The notes under the pieces: generated by a model
The model's input: only the letters and a program-made list of their open reading frames with translations
Told to the model about the DNA's origin: nothing
The model's database searches: none
In this document: positions 33,611 to 43,455 of the stretch, piece by piece
How the letters are laid out: each line of letters opens with the position of its first letter
Numbering within the stretch: the first letter of the stretch is position 1
Translations under genes and position numbers: made by a program
NCBI RefSeq assembly: GCF_020509005.1
Contig: NC_063014.1
Coordinates: 3,348,001 to 3,412,000, forward strand
Direction: 5' to 3'
Length of the DNA stretch: 64,000 bases
Source of the DNA: Fulvia fulva
Taxonomy: Eukaryota > Ascomycota > Dothideomycetes > Mycosphaerellales > Mycosphaerellaceae

Positions 33611-36600
33611 CCTTCCTTAATAATAGTACTAACTCTAAACTCGTAAATAATTCCTTTACGCAAAAATACAAATTCCCGCTCTACGATATTAAGCCCTTTA
33701 CGCTAGGCCTAGGTAATAGCTCCTAAGTACTAACAATTATCACTAAAGCTATAAATATTGAACTGAACCTTTAAGGCTATGTCGAGACGGTTAAATGCCT
33801 AGTTACTAATACCTACTACGATATAGTCCTTAGCCTTAGATAGTACGCGAAGCATAGCCCTTATAAAGACTAGAAGCGAAGCGTACTTACCTTTAACGAC
33901 ATTAACTATTAGAATCACTCTCTCTATAAGAACGTTAGCCTACTAGTAACGTTACCTATCCCCGAGTTACTACTAACGCTAGTACCCGACTACGATAGCC
34001 TTAAGCGACCCGATATCCGTAATATACCGGTCCCTTAGCCCCTCGAAGTCGGCGCCAAAAGAGTTAGGGCTAGGTATAGAGACGATATTAAGCGGATTAA
34101 CTTATACGAACTCCGGAGACTCTATCGTACGAGAGGTACGGAAGTATATACTATATAGATTAACCTACGCGAAGTATATACGGCTAAGAGCGCGGCCGAT
34201 CTAGTTATAGTATAAGCGTTAGGGCTTTACGCTATAATAGTACGAAAGGTTATAGGCGGTAACGCTATATTCGCGTACGCTATATATATTAAAGATAGCT
34301 ACTATAGGACGCTCTGTTATCGATAGGAGTACTAGGTAGAGGCCTACGCGATAAACGTAACTAATTACGACGTATTTATAGAAAAGCTATACTAGAAGTA
34401 GAAGGACCCCGACGTACTTATTAAGCTACTAGCTATATACTATTATCGGTAAGCTCTATTCTCGAAGTTAGAGTTAGACAAGCTACTACCTTATCGCCCT
34501 GGCCTAGATTATAAGATTAAGCTAAAGAAGGATACTCGGCTACCGTTTAAGCGGCCCTATCCGATTTCGAATAGAGAGTTAGAAGTAGTAAAAGCTTAGG
34601 TAGATAACTAACTTTAGAAAGGTAATATCTAACGTAGTAACTTACCTATAGCATTACTAGTGAGTATCGTACGTAAACTAGGTAGTAGACTACGCGTCTA
34701 TATCGACTACCGCGCCCTATACGCTATTACTATAAAATCGAGGTACCCTATCCTACTTATTTAAGATACCCTCAACCGGATTAGTAGTAAGAAGTACTTT
34801 ACTAAGCTCGATATAATCGCTACCTTTAATCGTTTACGTATCGCGGAAGGGGACGAGTAGAAAACGGCATTTACTACGCGCTACGGTCAATTCGAATGTC
34901 TAGTAATGCCCTTTAGTCTCTATAATACACCCGGTACCTTCTAGTTATATATTAATAACGCGCTCCGAGAGTACCTAGACGATTTTACCTCTACGTACCT
35001 CGATAACGTACTTATATTTAGCGACACCCTAGAGGAGTATATCGTTTACGTCGAGAAGGTTATAGCGAAGCTATAGGAGGTAGGACTTTAACTCGACATC
35101 GATAAGTACGAGTTTTACGTCTAAGAGACGAAGTACCTTAGCTTAATTATAGGCGCGGACGGTATCAAGATAGATAAGGACAAGATCGCCGCATTCTAAG
35201 AATAGGAGACCCCTCGCAACCTAATAGATATTCTGTCCTTCCTTAGCTTTTATAACTTCTATAGGCGGTTTATTCGTAACTACTTAGGCATCGCCTACCC
35301 GATGACATAGCTTATTAAGAAAGACGTACTATAGGTATAGGGTAGCGAATATTAGGACGCTTTCGAACGTATAAAACAAGCGTTTACTAAGGACGACATT
35401 ATACTCGTACATTTCGTACCCGGGCGAGAAACGAAGCTCGAAACGGATACGTTAGACTTCGTCACTACTATAGTAATATCGTAGCGAGGAGAAGACAGTA
35501 TATAGCGCCTAGTAGCTTTTATGTCTAAGAAGATGTCGCCGTAAGAATATAACTACGATATCTATAATAAGGAACTACTCGCTATTATAAAAGCCTTTAA
35601 GGAATAGAAGCTAGAGCTTATGTCTAGAGATATTAATAGAGATAAGGCCGACTTCGAAAACCGTACCGACGAAAGCGGTAAGCTAATCCTAGTATACTCC
35701 GATTATAAGAACCTTAAATAGTTCATAAGCACTAAGGTCCTAAATAGACGCTAGGCGCGTTAGTCCGAGTTCTTGTCGTAGTTCTACTTTAAGATTGTCT
35801 ATATCCCTAGTAAGACGAATGTCAAACCTAATACTCTAATACGACGGCTATAGGACGTCCCTATAAATGATAACGACCTACGAAGATAGTATTAAGAATA
35901 GACGTTACTACCTAAGTACTGATTCCTTAATATCTCGCCGATAGAGATCCGTCTAGGCCGATAGGACAATAAACTTATAACTAAGATCCGCGTTATATAC
36001 GGAGAAGCGGAGCTATAGTAAGCGTTACGCTAGTTAGATATAGGAGAGCCTTATACGCTACTACGCTAGTACCGTATAGATAATAGCGAGGCGGTAGCTA
36101 TAGGCGGCCTTATCTATATTAAGAATAGATACGGCGGCTATAACGTCTTCGTACTAGACGTACCGGGTTTACGCTTTAAGGTCTTCTAAGTATATTATAG
36201 CACCCCCTCTACTAGTTACCTAGGTCGTACGAAGACCTTCGAGCTTATTACTCGCGACTTCGTCTAGCCCGGCCTTTCGTAGTATATACGTAGTAAGATC
36301 TTTAAGTACTACGAATGCCGCTCGTTAAAACCCTCGTAGACGTGATACCTAGGGCTACTAAAACCCCTACTAATCCCGTTTAAACTATAGGACGAAATTG
36401 CTATAGATTCTATAGTAGGACTACCGAAGAGTACTAATTATAATAGCGTTATATATACTAATGCCCTTACGATTACTAATCGTACGGGTAAGGGATGCTA
36501 TATAATCCTAGTAAAGGAGATAACGGCCGAATATATCGCCGAGGTCTTCGTCCGGGACTACTACCGCTTATATAGTGCCCCTCTATCTATCGTTATAGAT

Positions 36601-37800
36601 CGAGGTAGTAAGTAGCTATTAGCTTTTTAGTAACGCTTCTACGAACTAGTAGGGATAGTCTATAAGTTGTCTATAGCCTTCTATCCTAAGACCGATAGAC
36701 AGTCTAAGAACATAAATAAGGAGATAGAGAAGTACCTCTATATCTTTATCGACTACGTATAAGGAGATTTAGGTGTAGTGGCTTCCGCTAGCGGAATTCT
36801 TAAAGAACAACTATATTATAGAAGTAATAGATATGTCGCTATTCTTTGCCGAACGAGGTCGTAATCCTCGTACTAGTAACTTTAATAGAGATAGCCTCCC
36901 TAAGCGTCTAATACCTACTAAGTAACGCCTATCCGCCGAAAAGGTAGAGCGTTTTGCTTAATAGATAAAGGACTTCCGTACGTACCTATACGAATACTTA
37001 CGTTACGATTAAGCCCTATAAGTAGATAACGCTAATATATACCGTACTATACTACCGCGATATAGCCTAGGCGACCGTGTCTATATTAATACTAAGAACT
37101 AGAAGTCATTACGCCTAGCTAAGAAGCTTAATATCAAATGGTTTAGACCGGTAATAATTACTACCGCGCTCGGTAAGAATACGTATAGTATTGCCCTACT
37201 AGAGACGATCCGCGTATATAACTCCTTCTATTTAAATCTTCTTCGACCGGTAGATCTAGAAGATAACGTACGACCGCTACCGATCGAGGTTACTAATAAA
37301 ACTAGTAATACGTTCAAGACCTAGGAGGGTAAACGCGTCCTAGATTCTAAGCCGAAGGGTAGAGGCATTACTATACTAGTGAAATAGAAGGGCTATTTAG
37401 ATAGTAAGTCTACCTAGGAGCCCGCGAGCGTAGTATATAAGGATATACCGAAGGTAGTCGTAGACTTTAAGTATAATAACCTAACTAAGTCTATACCGAT
37501 CAACTTTTATTCGCTAGAAGATTAGATTCCGAATAAGACCTTAGTCGATATAAGGCCGGACGCGAACGTAATAGATCTAGTACCTTAGTGAACCGTAACG
37601 GTATAGCCTCTACGTAAAGGTAATAGCCCTATAGCTCTAGCTAAGGATGACTATACACCTAATACTAACGATAGCTATATTAAAAGGGTTTTAGTGCCTA
37701 CCTCTAGTAAGTTATTAGAGCTAATAGACGAAACGAACGATATAGAGGATAATAAAGCTTTCGCGTTTACGCTAAGGGAGATTTAAGGACATACGTATCG
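33611..37800 (+). pseudogene. Gypsy-2 pol: protease, RT, RNase H, integrase (RIP-degraded)
   Basis: A protease-like region lies about 33630-33960 (NTYYDIVLSL). RT has RLRVYIDYRALYAI near 34690, KYFTKLDIIATFN near 34795 and YLDNVLIF near 35000, where the catalytic DD is DN. RNase H has YNYDIYNKELLAIIKAF near 35550. Integrase has AIDSIVGLP near 36400, VIDRGSKQ near 36595 and NKEIEKYL near 36715. No chromodomain is obvious. Stops are almost all of the Gln/Trp type. It is more diverged from Gypsy-1 than RIP alone would explain, so it is a separate family. Confidence 0.82.
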
Positions 37801-37827
37801 AGACGGAGGTGTTTTAGAGGGGGGTAG

Positions 37828-38032
37828 TAGCACGGCCGCTCCGTAAGTGAAGGATTGGAATCTGATCACGTGACCCCCGGTCACGTGACCCGGATGACTA
37901 AGCTCGGCCTAATGCCGACGCCCGACACCTCGGCCTTTAAGTATAGGCCTCGTTCTAAGACTCTCTTCTCTCTTTAGCTATCGACTTTGTTAATACTATA
38001 CCCTTATACTCTCGTACTATAGTCTTGTAATA
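37828..38032 (+). repeat. Gypsy-2 3' LTR
   Basis: 205 bp, starting TAGCACGGCCGCTCCG (TG altered to TA), with an extra 15 bp relative to the 5' LTR that creates GGTCACGTGACC. It ends GTAATA before the AAAGG TSD. Confidence 0.83.
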
Positions 38033-38242
38033 AAAGGCTATAGAATAGTTAAAGAAGAGTCGTAGGTTAGAGAGTATAAAAGAGGGCTAGCTAAGTAGAC
38101 GGCGGTATAGTAACTACGGTTAGACTAGCTATAACGTACGAACGTACTAGGAAGAGAAAGAGAATAATTCTAAATCGGATAAGAGTATAAAGTTCCCTAG
38201 TTCCCTATTTGATAGTAGTGAAAACGATTAATAAAGAATACG

Positions 38243-38306
38243 AGTTAGTCGTACTAAGATAAAATTCCTAGCTTACTAGTGTTCCTAGCTTACTAGTACT
38301 TTACGT
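38243..38306 (-). repeat. Fot1-type right TIR with two 17-bp repeats
   Basis: Inverted match to 27720-27800, one 17-bp unit shorter. Flanked by the TA target duplication at 38307-38308. Confidence 0.8.
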
Positions 38307-38308
38307 TA

Positions 38309-38466
38309 GTAGATATATAAACGACCTTCTTATACTAGAGTAGCTATAATACTTTAACGAGTTTTCCTATAAAGTACTAGAGAGATATATTTAGGCTACT
38401 ATTAATAGATAGATACGGCACTTACTTTATAATTAAATTTAGTAAATATTATAAATTAACTAAGAT
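38309..38466. other. AT-rich stretch, probably the LINE-D 5' part
   Basis: 158 bp between the Fot1-type element and Gypsy-3. By position it should be the upstream part of LINE-D ORF1/5' UTR (minus strand), since the Fot1 element split LINE-D. Only weak similarity is readable. No other feature is seen. Confidence 0.35.
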
Positions 38467-38890
38467 TGTTACGAGATAGCCCTTTTTACGAACTGCCTCG
38501 TAATATAGTATCGTCGGCTATACGCCCGCGCGCTAGCGGCCGCTAGTACCCGCTAGCTCAATTTGCGTAACTTTATCTTCTCGCGCTTCTCGCGCTCTCT
38601 TAGATAGCTCGCGTAACTATATATGTCTTTGCCCGACCCTATTATAGTACTCTCGCCCGTAATAGTTAGTTACGCCTTCTTATAAATAGAGAGCTAACCT
38701 CTACGTACGATATCGAGACCGCCCGAGATAGTACGATAGTACTAGACCGTACGTCTAATTCGCGATAATAGAGAACGCCGACGAGGCCTCTCGACGCCCT
38801 CTCCTACGACCTTTAAGTATACGACCTACCGCCGCTACTTAGCGATAGTAGTACCTATATCGTACGAAAGATACTCGTCTCTCGTCTTAC
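38467..38890 (+). repeat. Gypsy-3 5' LTR and leader (boundary unknown)
   Basis: Non-coding, begins TGTTACGAGATAGCCC as other Gypsy LTRs here do (TGTTACGG in Gypsy-2). With no 3' LTR visible, the LTR end cannot be placed. Inverted GCGCGAG/CTCGCGC-like motifs occur near 38580-38610. Confidence 0.5.
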
Positions 38891-39196
38891 GAGGACGATA
38901 GTAAAGGCATCGACTTCATATAGTTTATTAATAGTATAGCACCTCCTCGTATAGACTAGATCGACTTCGACGATATAGACTTCGAGTACGATCTAATAAA
39001 CTATAAGATCGCCAATGCCGAAGTATTTAAGAGGGTAGTTACCTTACGGCCTAGTACTATATATCTTAAGGTTAAGAGCACTATAGATAGGTACGCCTAC
39101 TAGAAGGTTATACTCGACTACTCCCGAGCCTAGGTACGACGCTATCGCGAGGAACGCGATTAAGTCAATACTAAACTCGCGAAGCTCTAAGAAGAA
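38891..39196 (+). pseudogene. Gypsy-3 gag, piece 1
   Basis: Reads FINSIAPPRIDQIDFDDIDFE near 38930, then a coiled-coil-like segment (SRAQVRRYREERDQVNTKLA) running up to the LINE-B copy II insertion. Continues at 49000. Stops are of RIP type. Confidence 0.6.
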
Positions 39197-39329
39197 TATA
39201 ATAGATTAGATTAAATTTGTTATTCCCCTGTTCTAGGACCCTATCCGGCCTATATAGGTATATATCTATTGTTATATATAAAGCGAAACCCGAATAGGTA
39301 AAAACCCTTCCCGCCCCCGTCCCTTACCC

Positions 39330-42090
39330 AATAGTTCGGCTCTTTTCCGGGTCGAATACCCTTATACGCTAGTACTAATTCGCGGGCCCTTACGACTATA
39401 CTAGCGATGACCTTCTATACTAGGTACTATACACACTTACCTAAGTAGGAGGTCCGTAGTCCCTAGATATATAGGTCGATCGGTAGTATAACGGTCTCGT
39501 ACTTAAGTATCCTTATTAGTATCGACTTATATACCCTAGTAACCTTCCTTAGGCATTAGTTTTAGATCTTCGCTAGCGGCGCGACGAGTCCCTTTAATAG
39601 GTAGGCCCTCTCGCCTAAGGACTATACTTAGCTACTATAGGTAAGGACTAGCTATATAATAGCCGTATAAAGAAGTCGTAAATACCGAAAGTCCGCCTTC
39701 TATATAGACGTAGTAAGCCTCTAGTATAATGCTATATTCTGTTTAGCTTTCCGTAATATTACCTATACGTACTTCCTCTACCGTCGGGCCGGGTCTACCT
39801 ATAGTCCGAGGATCCTAAGCTGATTTACCGGGTTAGTTATATACCCCTATATCTAGATAGAAGCTTATATATTATAGAACCGTGGCCGGCGCGTAAAGTG
39901 TATTAGATTGTACTTTTCTAGGGCAAACCGAGTCCTATACCTCCTAGCCTAGTCCTCGTAGATCTTATACTTCTCTTCTAGTAGCCTATAGTTCTCCTTA
40001 GTTAAGGAAGACTACGCTAGGATATTTATGTCGTCTACGAAGCCGCTCGTAGCGGTGTTCTAGGATTCTAGGGCTAGGAGTAGCGTCGCTATAAAGAAGA
40101 GGAATAGAATAGGTACTAGCGTTAAGCCTTACGGGATTCTAGTATAGACTACTTAAAATAGGCTTTTATACTAGCCGACTAGGATCGACGTACTACGGTT
40201 TTAGAGGTAGGACCGTACGAAGTCAATAAGCTACTTAGGGAGTCCTTTCGACCTTAGGATATAGAGTAGCCGCGGGTATAACACGTAGTCGAAGGCTCCC
40301 GATATGTCTAGGCTAAGTAAGGAAGCTACCTTGTCCCTATTCTTATACTAGATAGCCTTTACCTAAGAGGTAATAAGTTCTATCGCGGATAGCGTCGACC
40401 GCTATAGGCGCGTACCTATCTAGGTGTCCGGGAGTAGGGAGTATTCCTCTACCGCCTCGGAGAGTCTCGTTATAACTAGCTTCTTAAGCGCCTTCCTAAG
40501 AGTATTAAGGAGCGTAATTAGGCGGTACGACTTTACCTACGTATAGTCTTCCTTTTACGGCTTACGTAGGACTACTATCGTCGATTATTTAAAAGCTGTC
40601 GGGTGGTATCCGGTCTATAGGCAGGCGTTAAAGATCGCTACAACTGCTAGGGCTAGTTAATCTCTATACTTCTTTAGTAGCTCGTTTGGGATCCTATCCG
40701 GCCCCGGGGCTTTCTTCGCTAGTAACTTCCTAAGTATAGCGGCAACTTCTCCCTCGGACACCTCCTATTAGACCGCGATACTAGGGGCTAGGGGAGTAGA
40801 GCTATTTATGTCGCTTAGATTAGCCACGACTAGAGGCGGGAAGAACTTACTAGCTAGTAGACGCGCCTTAGCCTCGGGGTCGCTAACCGGGCTACTAGGC
40901 GATTATAGCGCTAGGATAGAGAAGGAGGGGCCCTATATAGGGTCCTATCGGGCCCATTTCGCTAGCTTCTATATACTCGCTAACTTGCCGGCGATTTCTT
41001 CTACTATAGCCCTCTAGCTAACTGCTTTCTCCCTCCGTATTATAGCTTTCTTCTATTAGTATACCTCCCTATATACATTCTAGGCCTCCTCGCTATAGCT
41101 GCTCGTCTATAACCGGCGGGCTCTCCTTACTTCTCTTACTACCGTAGTATACTTCGGCGTCTAGTATCGTTTAGACTATATCGTTAGTTAGGTAAGCGGA
41201 ACGTAAAGTAAGGTCGCTTTTCTTATTTCGTCTATTAACCCTTAGACTACCTCGTCTATCTCGTCTTTACTATTGTATTACTACTACGCGATCTAGACTA
41301 GCCTCTCGGAGTTATCGAGGTACGCCTAGATATTAGCCTAGTAGGCCTTTCCCTAGTTTAGCTTAGGGGTTCTCGCTAGTATACGTTATATCTATATTAT
41401 AATAGAGGTCCTGACTAGTATATAGTCTAACGACGCCTCGAGTTCATATTCGATCCTATAGTAGGTTACCGTGTAGTAGTAGCTATCTAAGACCTAGGAG
41501 AGGTCGATCGTGCCTTAGAGTCCCCCTCTCTTCTAGGTACCTAGGTCCTTCGGGGTATTAAGGGCAATTGCGTTGCTCGCTATCAAGTCGAGTACTTCGT
41601 CGGCTATAGGGTACGGCTATATAAGGCTTTCCTAGGAAGGGTAGTGTATATTAAAGTCTCCTACTACGATGTGGTACCCTTGTCTCTTAAGCGTACTGTC
41701 TAGGTGTCTATAGACCCTAAGGTCGCGGCTAGACCTCGAGGCTAGCGGTTATATATATAGGTTGTATATCTAGGTACTACCTACGTAGAGGGAGGTAATA
41801 TCGCCCCCGCCTTCTTCGTCTACGTAGTACACTACCTCCTAGTCGGATTCTAGTATGTCCTTACTAACATAGAAGCACGTACGGGGTCTGCCGTCGCCTC
41901 GTAGGTATGTCGTGTAGCCTAGTAACTTATAGGTCGTTAGTCTCTTATAGTACGGGTTAATCTATAGCTCCTAGATTACTAGGACGTAGTAGACGTACGG
42001 GTCCCCCTCGTATAGGAAATAGTTCTAGACTATATCCTTGCTATAGTTAACGTTATACTAGATAATACTAAGCGTATCGAGGCTAGTTAT
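39330..42090 (-). pseudogene. LINE-B copy II ORF2 (EN-RT, RIP-degraded)
   Basis: Minus-strand counterpart of 16565-19873, more strongly mutated. RT entry motif near 40690-40720, FVDD-type relic near 40020-40045, endonuclease near 41550-42080. It is the reference for the uninterrupted 5' half that is missing in chimera 1 (sequence continues through CTGTCTAGGTGTCTATAG at about 41695-41712). Confidence 0.8.
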
Positions 42091-42737
42091 CGGTATCGAC
42101 AATTATTTCCTCTATAGTATCCTATATCCTACTACCTTATACGTTCTAGTCTACGTCTATCGGCTATATACTAAAGGGGAGCCGGGCCTAGTTAGATTCC
42201 CTCGCCGTAGCTAGTAGAGTACGTAGCCTCTCGTACGCCCTAGGTTACGTATCCTTTATATCGTTCTTAGCCCTAGGGCGCTTATACCCGACCGCCGCTA
42301 GCTAGTTCCGGTATAGGCTAGCCTTACGGTCGCCGTAGAATCTTAGGGCGACGGTTCTATTTATAATTGCCTTATTTTTCGCTAGTTTCCGCTATAGGCA
42401 TTCCGCGCTATACGATAGGTAATACCCCGGACAGTTCGCGTACCGTCTCGTAGCGGATATATAGTCCCTAGATATATAGTCTCCTATATAGTTCGAGTAG
42501 GCCTACTTGTTTATATACGTATAGGTTTAGTGTCTATACTGTTAGCATTTGAAGCATTAGAGGACACGAAAGGATAAGGAGTGCTTTTCTACTATCTTAA
42601 GGCTATATTGCTAGATTAGGCCTTATTCTATCGCTAGATCCGCCGCTTTCGGGTCTTATAGCTATACTATTAGCGCCGAGGCCTTCTTGCCTTCTAGCCA
42701 TTTCCTATAGAGCTAAGTCGCCTTCTAGATTAGAGAG
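42091..42737 (-). pseudogene. LINE-B copy II ORF1, 3' part
   Basis: Contains the zinc-knuckle relic (minus strand near 42535-42570) in one piece, confirming that the ORF1 halves at 11936 and 16141 in copy I belong together. It is interrupted at 42733-42737 (GAGAG) by copia-1 and continues at 48182. Confidence 0.75.
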
Positions 42738-42955
42738 TGTTGAGAATATGCAGGTTATAGGGTCAACATTAGGTGCTTAGGGGGATTAGTAATCAGGGCT
42801 TGCTAGTCAAGTCCTGAGTACAGCTGTCCCTCCTGAAACACCTACACTAACACCGGCGATACTGTATATAAATACACGCTATCCTATTGGGTCCTTCTTC
42901 GTCTTTCGTGTGATCCGCCGTCTTCCACTACTGCGCAACTCGTACCTGTTTAACA
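42738..42955 (+). repeat. Copia-1 5' LTR
   Basis: 218 bp, TGTTGAGAATATGC to TTTAACA. It differs from the 3' LTR at a handful of sites, all C/T or G/A. Confidence 0.95.
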
Positions 42956-42975
42956 GGTTATGAGCCCGGGTTAGC
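42956..42975 (+). other. Copia-1 primer-binding site (initiator tRNA-Met anticodon region)
   Basis: GGTTATGAGCCCGGGTTAGC starts directly after the LTR. Its complement contains GGGCTCATAACC, the anticodon stem-loop of eukaryotic initiator tRNA-Met, instead of a tRNA 3' CCA end. This is the half-tRNA priming known for Drosophila copia. Confidence 0.7.
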
Positions 42976-43455
42976 AACTCGGTGTTTCACCCTTGACAAA
43001 GTCGTATTGGAGTTATTCCTCTTCAGAACAAAAGGAAGGCAGACTAGAGGCCGCACCCGCATTGCACAGGAAGCTACAGCCGTGCTGTAGGTATATATAA
43101 GACGTGAAAGAGCCTAGTGAGGCACTGTCAGACTCCGAGTCAGGGAGCCTGTGCCAATACCTCAGACAAGTAGGCGAGCTTACTGAGAAGAGTCGCTCTC
43201 CGGACATCGCGTTCGCATCGACTAACTGTTCATTCTGAGAGAGCCGCAGTGTTCAGAAACCCCCTCTGCTGAGAGAGTTACGCTACAGTGTCTTAGCACC
43301 AACACGATCCTTCGACTTTCCTCCCCTTCCCGGCGGATAGCCATCCTCTCCGCTATCAACCTCGCGTTCGTTTTATCCCATTTCGATCCGATCGCGTACG
43401 ACCGAATACATCCTTTTACCTGAGGGCAGCCAACCTGTCCCTCAACTTACAAAAA

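Larger units (their letters stand above)
30892..38037 (+). mobile_element. Gypsy-2, complete Ty3/Gypsy element with 5-bp TSD
   Basis: Two LTRs (30897-31086 and 37828-38032) and the TSD AAAGG at 30892-30896 and 38033-38037 delimit the element. Gag and pol lie between them, and a G-rich polypurine tract (37815-37824) precedes the 3' LTR. It is inserted in the Fot1-type element after the transposase. It is heavily RIP-mutated. Confidence 0.88.
27718..38308 (+). mobile_element. pogo/Fot1-type DNA transposon with nested LINE-B and Gypsy-2
   Basis: Terminal inverted repeats start ATGTAAAGTACTAG at 27720 and end CTAGTACTTTACGT at 38306, flanked by a TA on each side (27718-27719, 38307-38308), the target duplication of the Tc1/mariner-pogo group. 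It encodes a degraded DDE transposase. Two elements inserted later: a LINE-B fragment (28695-30045) and Gypsy-2 (30892-38037). Removing both leaves about 2.1 kb, a normal size for Fot1-like elements. It sits inside LINE-D. Confidence 0.83.

Noticed and set aside
40808..41017. Plus-strand frame in LINE-B copy II, and similar ones at 50928-51113 and 62409-62597
   Set aside because: Antisense to minus-strand LINE ORF2 pseudogenes.
42865..42873. TATATAAAT in the copia-1 5' LTR as a TATA box
   Set aside because: The 3' LTR reads TATGTAGAT at the same place, so the TATA-like string is likely a product of G-to-A mutation.
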